Counted from the first letter of the stretch, positions 53,561 through 62,203 are shown. The stretch: 64,000 nucleotides of DNA from Lentilactobacillus sunkii DSM 19904 (GCF_001435575.1 NZ_AZEA01000008.1:1-64000), one strand, 5' to 3'. The notes: generated from the sequence alone by a model not told the origin. Translations and numbers: made by a program.

Positions 53561-53671
53561 GCAAAAAGTGGCTGATCCCTGCCATTTAAGCAAATCAATC
53601 CTTCATTCCAAAGCCCGGAATAGTCGATTGATTCACTAAAATTCTGGGATCAAACCACCACTTTTTACATG
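53561..53671. repeat. Long imperfect inverted repeat (about 48-nt arms)
   Basis: Arms 53561-53609 and 53617-53671 share AAAAAGTGG/CCACTTTTT, TGATCCC/GGGATCA, AATCAATC/GATTGATT and ATTCC/GGAAT blocks in the same order with a 7-nt loop. It lies just before the 3' end of the flavodoxin-membrane gene and after a separate terminator. No coding frame. Candidate miniature element or structured RNA. Confidence 0.65.
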
Positions 53672-53677
53672 CTGCTT

Positions 53678-54439
53678 CTAGTGCCGACGATGCTTCACAA
53701 ACGTAAAGAAATGAAGAATGCATCCCAACAACACATAGAAGATCACAACGAATGAAGCATAGCGCCACCAAAAGTCAGCAGTGGAAACCAAACGCAAACC
53801 AACTTGAATTCCCATTGTCAATAATGCCATTACGGCAACCATAAAGAACAATTCAATATATCGTTTCAATGTACTATCATCTCTCTTTTTCTCAGTATTT
53901 AAGCGATTGCCCCACTTGAGGCACTCCTGCTTTTTGTTTTCCGGCAAATCCTTCATTCCCCAGGTATTAGTTAATACCAACTCATGAATCTTGATCACCC
54001 CTGCTGCCGACATGACTTTATCAATTGTTCGAAAACTTTGATCGGTTACGCCGGTAACCCAGTTTTCGAAGGCGCCGGTATAACAATCGGTAATGCTCAA
54101 ATAGTGTTTGTTCTTGAATCGATCAGGATGGGTTCCACCATCATGGTCAAACCGGACCAAGCGTTGACGCATACAGTCAAAGAAGTCTTTCATTTTACCG
54201 GCAAGGCCACCCCAATAAGTCGGTGCCGCAATCACCCAGACGTCACTTTCAAGCATTTTCTGTTCAAGCTCATCCAACACTGGATCCTTCTTATCGCCTT
54301 GGTCCGGCTTAAATGGATAATCCTCCAAGTACACCATATCAGTGGTATTGGGCGCCTTGACTGCTGACAAGACAGTTTCCAGCATTTTGTCAGTTGCCCC
54401 ATCATTTCGATGGGAACCTAAAATTCCAAGTATTTTCAA
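53678..54439 (-). CDS. Flavodoxin-fold NAD(P)H/FMN reductase with C-terminal membrane domain
   Basis: A 253-residue protein. Residues 1-185 form a flavodoxin-like FMN-binding domain (LGILGSHRNDGATDKML phosphate loop, WVIAAPTYWGGLAGKMKDFFDC FMN contact). After a charged linker, residues 200-245 contain two membrane helices (FFMVAVMALLTMGIQVGL and YASFVVIFYVLLGCILHFF). Fusing a soluble NADPH:FMN/quinone reductase to a membrane tail suggests electron delivery to quinones or membrane-embedded targets. Monocistronic, with the long inverted repeat just past its stop. Confidence 0.85.
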   Translation of the reverse strand: MKILGILGSHRNDGATDKMLETVLSAVKAPNTTDMVYLEDYPFKPDQGDKKDPVLDELEQKMLESDVWVIAAPTYWGGLAGKMKDFFDCMRQRLVRFDHDGGTHPDRFKNKHYLSITDCYTGAFENWVTGVTDQSFRTIDKVMSAAGVIKIHELVLTNTWGMKDLPENKKQECLKWGNRLNTEKKRDDSTLKRYIELFFMVAVMALLTMGIQVGLRLVSTADFWWRYASFVVIFYVLLGCILHFFTFVKHRRH

Positions 54440-54515
54440 GTCTAATCCCCCTGCATCTCATTATTTCAATGTTTTCTTTTAAGAAGTTTTAAATAACTGT
54501 ATTTAACGGCTGTAT

Positions 54516-55844
54516 CTAAAAGGCAGCGATTACGAATTGCAAGTTCAAAACGGTAATGATTGAAGTCAGTAAGTAGCCGATAATCGTGACGTACCGCTGG
54601 TTGGTATGAATCCCCATCAGCGCATGGTTACTGGTCAAAGCGACCATCGGAAACAGTGTAAACGGTAATGCAATCGACAACGCAATTTGGGCATAAACGA
54701 TAATCTGCTCAAAATCGTGGTCGTTAAACCCAACCAGAAACCCAATTGCCAAAATCGGAATCAGGGTCACAAACCTGGTTAGCAGTCGCCGTTCCCACAG
54801 TGGCAATCTGATATGCAGATAGCCTTCCATCACAATTTGTCCAGAAAGCGTACTGGTAATTGAGGAAATCATTCCAGTAATCAGTAACGCAAACGCAAAC
54901 AAAGTACTCATCAAAGGACTAGCCAAATTACCAACAACGGCTGAATTTTTCAAGCCGTCATAGACATCTTGAAACGCGGAAAGATGACCACCAGTGTGGA
55001 AGAACAACGTTCCACCCAGTACCAGCAGCAGTGCATTGATCAAAAACGCCGCGACCAGATGAACGTTGGAATCCCATTTTGCAAACCTCAAAGCTTCATT
55101 CACCTGCTTGGGGTTATGGTAATCATATCGCCTACTTTGGGCCAGTGATGAATGAAGGTACACGTTATGTGGCATGATGGTCGCCCCAACGATCCCTAAA
55201 CTCATAATCAGCATTTCATGATTGGTTAGGATTTTGGGCGTTGGTACCATGCCACCGGCAATTTGAATCAGGTTTGGTGCCGCTCTTGATACTTCCACAC
55301 CAAAGATAATGCCGACAATTAAAATGGCCGTCAACACGATAAATTCGATTCTTCTGATTCCAAATCGTAAAAATAATAGCACTAACAAAACATCGAATAT
55401 CGTGAAGAGGATGCCATAGACTAAAGGCAGACCGAACAACAGCTTCAAAGCAATTGCCGTTCCGACCACCCCGGTCATATCGGTGGCCATCATTGCCAGT
55501 TCATTGATAATCCAGAGGGTATAACGGCCGCCTTTCGGAACTTTCTGAGCAATTGCCTGGGCTAGATCCAGGCGAGCCACAACGCCCAATTTAATCGAAA
55601 GTGTCTGCATAAACATCGCTACCAGAATCGACATTAACAAAACAGAAAGTAGCGAATATCGATACTGACTGCCACCGGCAAGAGAAGTCAGCCAATTGCC
55701 GGGATCCATGTAGCCGACGGCCACTAAGGCGCCAGGACCACTGTACGCCAAGAACTTTTGAACAAATGAAGTTTCATAAACACTGGGTACATCAACACTC
55801 TGGTTAATTTCATCAAGACTTTTATGCGTTGGTTCCTGGCTCAT
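54516..55844 (-). CDS. mntH: Nramp-family Mn2+/Fe2+ transporter
   Basis: A 442-residue, 11-helix proton-coupled metal importer. The metal-site motifs are DPGNW in helix 1 and MPHNVYLHSSLAQSR in helix 6. The frame begins upstream inside hemH, but GGGAGG sits 8 nt before ATG 55844, so the gene overlaps the hemH 3' end by 23 bp and is co-expressed with it. Manganese uptake protects lactobacilli lacking superoxide dismutase; pairing with hemH ties it to metal homeostasis. Confidence 0.94.
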   Translation of the reverse strand: MSQEPTHKSLDEINQSVDVPSVYETSFVQKFLAYSGPGALVAVGYMDPGNWLTSLAGGSQYRYSLLSVLLMSILVAMFMQTLSIKLGVVARLDLAQAIAQKVPKGGRYTLWIINELAMMATDMTGVVGTAIALKLLFGLPLVYGILFTIFDVLLVLLFLRFGIRRIEFIVLTAILIVGIIFGVEVSRAAPNLIQIAGGMVPTPKILTNHEMLIMSLGIVGATIMPHNVYLHSSLAQSRRYDYHNPKQVNEALRFAKWDSNVHLVAAFLINALLLVLGGTLFFHTGGHLSAFQDVYDGLKNSAVVGNLASPLMSTLFAFALLITGMISSITSTLSGQIVMEGYLHIRLPLWERRLLTRFVTLIPILAIGFLVGFNDHDFEQIIVYAQIALSIALPFTLFPMVALTSNHALMGIHTNQRYVTIIGYLLTSIITVLNLQFVIAAF

Positions 55845-56796
55845 TAGCATCGCCTCCCTGCAGCTGTTTGACACTCAAGTCGGCCAAAAAATGACAAAAC
55901 TCGTCACTGCCGTTCATCGGTCTGACTGAATCAAACACGTTTCCGCCGCTGGCCTTGAAGGTCTGGTAGTTTTGAACGTTGTTTTCTTCAATCGTTTCAA
56001 GACAGTCTTCCACAAATGACGGGGTTACCAGGAGCACGCTTCGTTTGCCCATTGCGGCCAGTTCCATCAGATAATTTTTCAAATATGGTTTCAGCCAAGG
56101 CATCGGTCCAAATTTAGATTGGAAAACGGTCTTGACCTTATCCTTGGGAACTTTGGTCAGATACTTTGTCACACCCTCAGTGGTGGCTTCACATTCGCCT
56201 TTATAGGGATCGCCCTTCTTAACCATCGACATCGGAATACCATGGTAGCTGAAGATGACGGCATCATAATTTTTCTTTGGGTAAGCCTCGTCAACTTGTT
56301 TAGCTAAAATCCGCTGATAGACTGGCTCATCATAGAAATTTTTGATGATGTGAGTCTGTACACCAGATGCATGAACCTTCTCAATAATCGTGTCGTGGGT
56401 ACTTTGCGTATAGTTGGGAAATAACGGCAGCACAACGATTTCTTTATCGCCACGATCCTTCATTTCGTGGAGAACATCAACGATTCGTGGCTGGCCATAA
56501 TTCATTGCATATTGAACATCCCATTCGCGCAGATCCTGTTGGACTTTTTGCTTCATAATCTCAGTGTAAGCTGTCAGCGGTGAACCTGCTTTGGTCCACA
56601 TGTGCTGATAAAATGTGGCTGATCGCCAAGTCCTTGTGGGTAAAATCATCCCACGTAAAATAGGCTGCCAGAACCACTTTGGCAGCGTCACGACGTTTTG
56701 ATCACTCAAAAATTCTTTCAAGTAAGCTTTAACATCTTTATTACTGGGTGATACTGGTGATCCCAAATTCACAAGTAACAAACCATTTTTCGTCAA
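55822..56796 (-). CDS. hemH: Ferrochelatase (coproporphyrin/protoporphyrin ferrochelatase)
   Basis: A 324-residue chelatase. Marks are GLLLVNLGSP, FPNYTQSTHDTI, the catalytic His in VIFSYHGIPMSM and the acidic VTPSFVEDCLETIEE. TTG start with GAGGAGGGG upstream, and a promoter TTGTCT-N17-TAAAAT at 56826-56854. No other heme-synthesis gene is in the window; lactobacilli usually lack the pathway, so it may act on imported porphyrin or run in reverse. It overlaps mntH downstream. Confidence 0.94.
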   Translation of the reverse strand: MTKNGLLLVNLGSPVSPSNKDVKAYLKEFLSDQNVVTLPKWFWQPILRGMILPTRTWRSATFYQHMWTKAGSPLTAYTEIMKQKVQQDLREWDVQYAMNYGQPRIVDVLHEMKDRGDKEIVVLPLFPNYTQSTHDTIIEKVHASGVQTHIIKNFYDEPVYQRILAKQVDEAYPKKNYDAVIFSYHGIPMSMVKKGDPYKGECEATTEGVTKYLTKVPKDKVKTVFQSKFGPMPWLKPYLKNYLMELAAMGKRSVLLVTPSFVEDCLETIEENNVQNYQTFKASGGNVFDSVRPMNGSDEFCHFLADLSVKQLQGGDANEPGTNA

Positions 56797-56825
56797 GACG
56801 ATCCCCTCCTCGTCGTATAGTGTTT

Positions 56826-56854
56826 ATTTTAGAGGTTTATCGTGTGAAAGACAA
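56826..56854 (-). promoter_or_regulatory. hemH-mntH promoter
   Basis: TTGTCT (56849-56854), 17-nt spacer, TAAAAT (56826-56831) on the minus strand, 30 nt before the hemH TTG. No clear Fur or MntR box is visible around it. Confidence 0.65.
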
Positions 56855-56975
56855 TTCAGGTGTGTTTAAAAGTCCACATAATATAGAAATATCTTGTCTT
56901 TTGAACTTATTTGGACGTCTGCAATGAAATTGACCTGTATGTTGGGTACAATGGAAGAAGGAAGGACGTGATACC

Positions 56976-57278
56976 TTGAACGACTCCAAAGAATATCTGG
57001 ATTTTTTTGACCAGATGTATAATGACCCCAGCAAGCACAGCGGCTACAGCACAAACAGTAATTTAAGGTTTGAAAGTCGGGCAGACGCACTTGACGTCAA
57101 AAATATGCTGATCGAGAAAAGCGCCAACGCAAAATATTATAATTTTAGTGTTGAATACATCAACCCAAATAAATCAATGCAGGTCGGCTGGTACATCACT
57201 GTTAAAAAGATCGAAAAGAAAATCCAGCCCAGACCAAAGACAAATTCTGAAAAACAAAAAAAACAACCAAAAAAATAA
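56976..57278 (+). CDS. Small basic cytosolic protein of unknown function
   Basis: A 100-residue protein. Acidic N-terminus (NDSKEYLDFFDQMYNDPS), a compact alpha/beta core with FESRADALDVKNMLIEKSANAKYYNFSVEYIN (residues 32-63) and a very basic disordered tail ending KKQPKK. The tail could bind nucleic acid. TTG start with GAAGGA upstream. Divergent from hemH. Confidence 0.7.
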   Translation: MNDSKEYLDFFDQMYNDPSKHSGYSTNSNLRFESRADALDVKNMLIEKSANAKYYNFSVEYINPNKSMQVGWYITVKKIEKKIQPRPKTNSEKQKKQPKK

Positions 57279-57343
57279 TCCTCTCTTTTTGCGTAATTAC
57301 ATAACAGATGGGGTGGTTCAACTGGTGTGGAGGTAAATAGTTA

Positions 57344-58192
57344 ATGGAAAAAGATATGGTTCCTGAAATCACTTTAAACGACGGCTACAAAATGGCTTCA
57401 GTCCAGTTTGGAACCTTTCAAATTCGTGGTGGCGAAGGTCTTCAACAAACATTGGCTGCTATCAACGATGGTTACCGCGGCTTGGACACGGCGACAAATT
57501 ACGATAACGAAGGCATGGTTGGTGAAGCAATTCGCCGTTCTGGCATCCCCCGTTCCGAATTCTTTGTGACCTCAAAATTGCCTGGAAAATACCACAAATA
57601 TGATGAAGCAACCAAAGCAATCCAAGAATCGCTTTATCGATTAGGTCTCGACTATTTGGATTTGTACCTCATCCACTGGCCACTGCCAAAACGCGATCAT
57701 TATGTGGAAGCTTTCCAGGCAATGATTGACGCCAAGAAGCGTGGCTTAATCCGATCAATTGGTGTTTCTAATTTTGAACCGGAACATTTGGACAGATTGA
57801 TTAAGGAAACGGGCGTCACCCCAGCCGTCAACCAGATTGAGGCTCACCCTTACTGGAACAATGAACGAATGCTCAAAGCTGACCAGAAGCGTGGAATTGT
57901 CACCGAAGCGTGGAGCCCACTGGGTCGAGGAAGTGCCGCACTGAAGGAACCAATTATCCAAGAACTGGCAAAGAAATACGATAAAAATGTCGGCCAAATC
58001 ATCTTAAAGTGGCATAATCAAAGGGACATCATCCCGGTTCCCCGTTCAAGCAACTTAGTACATCAAAGAGCCAACAAGGATATCTTTGATTTCAAGCTGA
58101 CAGATGAAGAAATGAAGGCAATCAACGCATTAACAAAGCCAGACGGCCGAGTGGATGGCCAAGATCCGAAGGTGTATGAGGAATTTGAGTAG
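57344..58192 (+). CDS. Aldo/keto reductase (AKR5/2,5-diketogluconate reductase-like)
   Basis: A 282-residue NADPH-dependent reductase. Tetrad: Asp and Tyr in GLDTATNYDNE, Lys in FVTSKLPG, His in YLIHWPLPKRDH. IRSIGVSNFEPEHLDRL, QIEAHPYW and IIPVPRSSNLVHQRANK complete the family pattern. Broad-specificity aldehyde or ketone reduction is expected. It is the third aldo/keto reductase of the window and belongs to a different subfamily from those at 38.7 and 47.8 kb. GGAGG precedes the ATG. Confidence 0.91.
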   Translation: MEKDMVPEITLNDGYKMASVQFGTFQIRGGEGLQQTLAAINDGYRGLDTATNYDNEGMVGEAIRRSGIPRSEFFVTSKLPGKYHKYDEATKAIQESLYRLGLDYLDLYLIHWPLPKRDHYVEAFQAMIDAKKRGLIRSIGVSNFEPEHLDRLIKETGVTPAVNQIEAHPYWNNERMLKADQKRGIVTEAWSPLGRGSAALKEPIIQELAKKYDKNVGQIILKWHNQRDIIPVPRSSNLVHQRANKDIFDFKLTDEEMKAINALTKPDGRVDGQDPKVYEEFE

Positions 58193-58197
58193 AGAGT

Positions 58198-58302
58198 GAC
58201 GAGACCCGGGTGGCCCCGGAGTGTAAGGCAGAAATTTTAATGATGAACGGGTTTGGTTCATCATTGGAATTTTTGGCTTACACAGTAGGGGGCAGGGTCG
58301 TC
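58198..58302. repeat. Long nested hairpin element downstream of aldo/keto reductase
   Basis: Outer arms GACGAGACCC / GGGTCGTC surround an inner stem of about 28 pairs: GTGTAAG/CTTACAC (58221-58227 with 58277-58283), AAATTTT-type middle with G-U pairs, and AATGATGAAC/GTTCATCATT (58239-58265) closed by a GGGTTTG loop. No T run follows on the plus strand, so it is not an ordinary terminator. Nothing coding within. Confidence 0.7.
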
Positions 58303-58421
58303 GGAACTCGTTTCGGCTATATATAAGTCAACCGCCCATCATTTGCCACCCCACCACATTTCATGTTAGTATAGTAAATCCTGTTACTAACAAATTCCAA
58401 GTAACTCAACAAATCAATAAC

Positions 58422-58459
58422 AAGCTGACCAGCAAGTATCGAAGTGCTGGCAGTTTTTA
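58422..58459 (+). promoter_or_regulatory. Terminator-like hairpin in the leader of OppA paralogue
   Basis: CTG-CCAGC / GCTGG-CAG with one bulged A, 12-nt loop, then T5, ending 23 nt before the GTG start. A possible promoter (TTGCCA and TAGTAT boxes, 18-nt gap) is about 60-90 nt upstream of it, so it could act as an attenuator. Confidence 0.5.
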
Positions 58460-58481
58460 TGTCAAAAAAGAGGGGTAAATC

Positions 58482-60131
58482 GTGAAATTAAACAAACATT
58501 TTCTAGCAATTACCGGCACACTCGCATTAGTTTTGGTTCTAGCCGGTTGTGGCAGTAACAAAAGTTCTGAAAAATCCAGCACAACAATGTCTAAAAATCA
58601 GACGGTTAACATCAGCACAGCATCCGAAATTTCAACTTTGGATACGGCCAAAGCATCAGACAGCGGTAGCTTGACACCACTTTATCAAATCGGTGAAGGA
58701 ATTTATCGACTGGGGCCAAAATCAAAGGTTGAGAACGCGTTGGCAACCAGCACCAAGGTATCTAAAAACGGTCTGACATATACATTCAAACTGCGATCAA
58801 ACGATAAGTGGAATAATGGCCAGCCGGTCACCGCAAACGACTTTGTATATGGTTGGCGCCGAGTGGTCAATCCAAAAACCGCAGCCGGATATTCCTATTT
58901 ATTTGAAGGTGTGAAGAATTATAGTGCCATTCAAAAAAACAAGTTGTCGCCTAATAAGCTTGGTGTTTCGGCACCAAATAAATCGACCTTGGTTGTCCAG
59001 CTCAGCCATCCAGTTCCATACTTCAAGCTCTTATTGGCATTCCCAACTTTCTTCCCACAACAAGAATCCGCTGTGAAGAAATACGGCAGCCGTTACGGAA
59101 CCAGCAGTGCCACTACAGCCTACAATGGCCCATTTGAGCTCGCTGATTGGAATGGAACCAGTGATACGTGGACAATGAAGAAAAATGCCAACTACTGGGA
59201 TAAGAAAGCAGTCAAGCTTGATAAGCTCAACTTCCAAGTTGTTAAGACACCAAGTACTGGCCTTTCACTTTATCAGCAAAACAAACTTGATGTTGTGACA
59301 CTTTCCGGTGAAGAGGTTCCGTCGTACAAGAACAAGCCGGAATTTAAAAAGTTTGTCGGTGGATCGACCATCTATTTGGAAATGAATCAAAAGCGCGTTA
59401 AGGCTTTGAAGAACGTAAAAGTTCGTCAAGCATTATCACAGGCTATCAATAAGAACTCACTTGCGACTCAAGTGCTGAGAGACGGTTCAACTGCGCCAAA
59501 GGGATTTGTTTCAACCAACTTCTTCCAGAATCCTAAGACCGGTGCTGATTTTGCCAGTGATGCCTATGAAAAATCAGGGGTTACCTACAATGAAGCCCAA
59601 GCTAAAAAGCTATGGACTCAAGGCATGAAACAAGTCGGTCTGAAGAAGCTCCACCTGTCCTTATTGAGTGACGATACTGATCAGTCTAAAAAGACGACTC
59701 AGTACCTGCAAAGCCAATTCAATAAGCTGCCGGGATTGAGTATTACCATCCATAACGTACCAACAAAGAGTAAATTATCCCGTTCAACCGATGGCGATTT
59801 TGATCTGGTTGTTTCATCATGGGGTGCAGATTTTGCCGATCCAATCAACTTCTTGGACTTGCTTACAAAGAGCAACCCAACTAACAACGGGCACTGGGTT
59901 AACGCACAATATGACAAATACATTGCCGCATCAAAGACTACTGATGCCAATAACCCTGACAAACGTTACGACGACTTGGTCAATGCCGAAAAGATTTTAA
60001 TGAAGGATCAAGGTGTCATCCCACTGTATCAACCATCAACAACTCAACTATGGCGAACCAACATCCATGGATTTGTATGGAATCCAGCCGGAATGAGCAA
60101 TGGATATAAAGGATTATACGTCACTAAATAA
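58482..60131 (+). CDS. OppA-type peptide-binding lipoprotein
   Basis: A 549-residue SBP_bac_5 protein with lipobox LAGC (Cys at about residue 23). Family blocks are KWNNGQPVTANDFVYGWRRVVNP, AYNGPFELADWNGT and VRQALSQAINKN. It is the classic OppA/DppE size and has no transporter genes alongside. GTG start with AGAGGGG upstream. It is clearly distinct from the paralogue at 49.4 kb. Confidence 0.93.
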   Translation: MKLNKHFLAITGTLALVLVLAGCGSNKSSEKSSTTMSKNQTVNISTASEISTLDTAKASDSGSLTPLYQIGEGIYRLGPKSKVENALATSTKVSKNGLTYTFKLRSNDKWNNGQPVTANDFVYGWRRVVNPKTAAGYSYLFEGVKNYSAIQKNKLSPNKLGVSAPNKSTLVVQLSHPVPYFKLLLAFPTFFPQQESAVKKYGSRYGTSSATTAYNGPFELADWNGTSDTWTMKKNANYWDKKAVKLDKLNFQVVKTPSTGLSLYQQNKLDVVTLSGEEVPSYKNKPEFKKFVGGSTIYLEMNQKRVKALKNVKVRQALSQAINKNSLATQVLRDGSTAPKGFVSTNFFQNPKTGADFASDAYEKSGVTYNEAQAKKLWTQGMKQVGLKKLHLSLLSDDTDQSKKTTQYLQSQFNKLPGLSITIHNVPTKSKLSRSTDGDFDLVVSSWGADFADPINFLDLLTKSNPTNNGHWVNAQYDKYIAASKTTDANNPDKRYDDLVNAEKILMKDQGVIPLYQPSTTQLWRTNIHGFVWNPAGMSNGYKGLYVTK

Positions 60132-60177
60132 TTTCAAACACACCGATAATCTTCTAAATATATAGCATCTGCATATT

Positions 60178-60238
60178 AAATACGGGTAGATTCCAAACGC
60201 TGACATCAAGCAGCGTTCAAAGGATTCTACCCGTATTT
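60178..60238. terminator. Bidirectional terminator between OppA and deiminase-like genes
   Basis: AAATACGGGTAGA..TCC / GGA..TTCTACCCGTATTT outer stem with an inner ACGCTG/CAGCGT stem; T tracts on both sides. Confidence 0.88.
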
Positions 60239-60264
60239 TGTCATACCATCATTTTTTAATCAGC

Positions 60265-61260
60265 TTATTTTTCTGGCACCATCGTTTTAGGAACATCCCA
60301 TGTCAGACAGTGAACGGATCCGCCCATGGTTGAGATCTTACCAACATTAATTGGAATCAATTTCTTATGAGTGTGACTCCGAATTATTTTCAAAACTTTA
60401 TGATCCATACTCAAACCATACTGTGGAACGTAGACCTTCGTTGGCGTTTCCAGCATATTAATGTACAACCCCTTGGCTGAAGCGATTTTTCGATCATATT
60501 GGCCACGAGAAGTATACGCCGAAGGCAAAACCACAAATTTAGCATTTGGAATGACAGATTTGATTTGATGTTCAACTTTTCTCAACAGTTTATGATTCCC
60601 TGAAAAGTCACTCACATATAATTCATTCCTGCTGATGAATTTCACCATGCCGTCAGCGTGGCCCAAAACATCTCCAGGTTCAACCGGAATAAAGATGACC
60701 CGTTTCACATTAAGTTTAGGCTTTAACTCACTTACAATCTCGCTTCGTGTCCATCCCGGATTATCATCAAACACATGATTTGTCAAAATGACAGTATCAT
60801 GACCATTCCAAATAAGGTTTCCCCCATCCAATACCAGGTTACTGACTTGGTAATTGAAGCCTTCTTCATCAAGCCAAGTTCGAAATTGCCGATCCAGGTA
60901 TGAGGCATCGGCCTTTGGCAAATAGTTGGATCCATACTTGAATTTCACCATTTTAGTTGTGATAACCGGTGCGACATCTCTCACCCAGATATCATCATAA
61001 GAAAATCGGCTTACCCTGTGATTCATTGACTGGTTGGTGATCGTAATCACATGTCTTGGGTCGGTGCGCGATAGTTGATTGCTGAAGGCCTTCAGTGAGT
61101 GACTGAATGGCTGATAATACGAATCACTTTTGACTGGTAATGCCGTATAAATGTTTGGCTCGTTTTGTGCTAGCGAAGGCTCACAACCTGCCACCAACAG
61201 ACCACCAGTGACAACTGTGATAAAAGCAAGCACCCTTTTGAACAAAGCAGTTTTTTTCAT
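60265..61260 (-). CDS. Lipoprotein of the agmatine deiminase/peptidylarginine deiminase (PAD_porph) family
   Basis: A 331-residue protein with a lipoprotein signal peptide: VAGC lipobox, Cys26. The remainder carries all catalytic blocks of guanidine deiminases: DDIWVRDVAPV (residues 89-99; usual form DxWxRDxGP), LDGGN (144-148), GHADGMVKF (200-208) and the nucleophile GGSVHC (313-318, Cys318). The residue after the nucleophile block is TWDVP rather than TQQxP. Agmatine deiminases are normally cytosolic and sit with agmatine transport genes; none is present, and the anchor would put this enzyme outside the cell. GAGGAGG precedes the ATG. Confidence 0.87.
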   Translation of the reverse strand: MKKTALFKRVLAFITVVTGGLLVAGCEPSLAQNEPNIYTALPVKSDSYYQPFSHSLKAFSNQLSRTDPRHVITITNQSMNHRVSRFSYDDIWVRDVAPVITTKMVKFKYGSNYLPKADASYLDRQFRTWLDEEGFNYQVSNLVLDGGNLIWNGHDTVILTNHVFDDNPGWTRSEIVSELKPKLNVKRVIFIPVEPGDVLGHADGMVKFISRNELYVSDFSGNHKLLRKVEHQIKSVIPNAKFVVLPSAYTSRGQYDRKIASAKGLYINMLETPTKVYVPQYGLSMDHKVLKIIRSHTHKKLIPINVGKISTMGGSVHCLTWDVPKTMVPEK

Positions 61261-61399
61261 AACTTCCTCCTCGTGTCATGTTCTGGAGTAAGTCTAACAC
61301 GGGAATTTTTTATAATAATTAATAAAAAATATATCACCGGTGCTAACGAAAAAGGTAAGGGTTGACATCATCAACATTAAAATAATATATATATAAATA

Positions 61400-61426
61400 A
61401 AAAAGGACTGGAATTACCAGTCCTTT
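61400..61426 (-). terminator. Terminator of ugp/glycerophosphodiesterase operon
   Basis: AAAGGACTGG / CCAGTCCTTT with AATTA loop; T6 on the minus strand, 12 nt past the phosphodiesterase stop. Confidence 0.9.
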
Positions 61427-61437
61427 AATCTTATGAG

Positions 61438-62133
61438 TTACATTGCAACAGCATTATGCTGTACTCGAACAGCCTGCTCGAAATTATCGGTGATAATTCC
61501 GGCAACGTGGTCGGCCAACAACTTCTTTTGATCTTTTGGATCATCAACGGTCCAGATCCGCTCATCCACATTTGCCAGTGGTTGGTAATGGCTCAAGTGG
61601 AGTCCTGCCAAGTGTTCTTTAATGATGAGCGCCTTGGCGTCTTTTATAACGTGGTCGGATAGCAGGCAATATTGTTGAGATGGGTCGATTCGATAAGCAA
61701 CTTTCAGTGAATCCAGGTTAAATGAGGAGTAAATAACCGGATAAACCAAATCATATTGCTTGACCAAGTCGAGCACAATCTGTTCAATCTTTGGATAATG
61801 AATCTTGTTGGTCTTGAATTCCAGGTTCAAATGCACAGGCTTACCTGCAGCAAGTGATAAGAGATCCTTCAATGTGGGAATGGTCTCGCCATCGCGCATG
61901 TGGAACTGTTGAAGCTCTTGTAAAGTGTACGAGTTAATCAATCCTTTACCATTTGTCGTGCGGTTAATCTTTTCGTCGTGCATAATGACTGGAATATTAT
62001 CTTTAGTCAAATGAACATCGAATTCCAATCCATCAATCCCGTGATCGATCGCATATTGAAATCCTTTTAATGAATTTTCTGGAAATTTAAATGGGTAACC
62101 ACGATGCCCAAAAATCAGTGTTTTGGTAGTCAA
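61438..62133 (-). CDS. glpQ: Glycerophosphodiester phosphodiesterase
   Basis: A 231-residue TIM-barrel enzyme that splits glycerophosphodiesters to glycerol-3-phosphate and an alcohol. Marks are FGHRGYPFKFPENS, LEFDVHLTKDNIPVIMHD and NLEFKT with the Ca/Mg ligands. It lacks a signal peptide, as does E. coli UgpQ. The start is TTG 62133: AAAGGAAG lies 9 nt before it and the HRG motif follows at once. It follows the ugpB gene, giving a ugp operon order. Confidence 0.92.
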   Translation of the reverse strand: MTTKTLIFGHRGYPFKFPENSLKGFQYAIDHGIDGLEFDVHLTKDNIPVIMHDEKINRTTNGKGLINSYTLQELQQFHMRDGETIPTLKDLLSLAAGKPVHLNLEFKTNKIHYPKIEQIVLDLVKQYDLVYPVIYSSFNLDSLKVAYRIDPSQQYCLLSDHVIKDAKALIIKEHLAGLHLSHYQPLANVDERIWTVDDPKDQKKLLADHVAGIITDNFEQAVRVQHNAVAM

Positions 62134-62181
62134 AATGGGTAACTTCCTTTCAATTCTCAACTCTCTTAGCCAACTTCCCTT

Positions 62182-62203
62182 TAAGACCCCACAGCGGGTC
62201 TTA
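62182..62203 (-). other. Intercistronic hairpin between ugpB and phosphodiesterase
   Basis: TTAAGACCC / GGGTCTTAA with a 6-nt loop, extended by CTTCC/GGGAAG on the flanks, and no T tract. More likely an mRNA-stability hairpin than a terminator. Confidence 0.55.
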
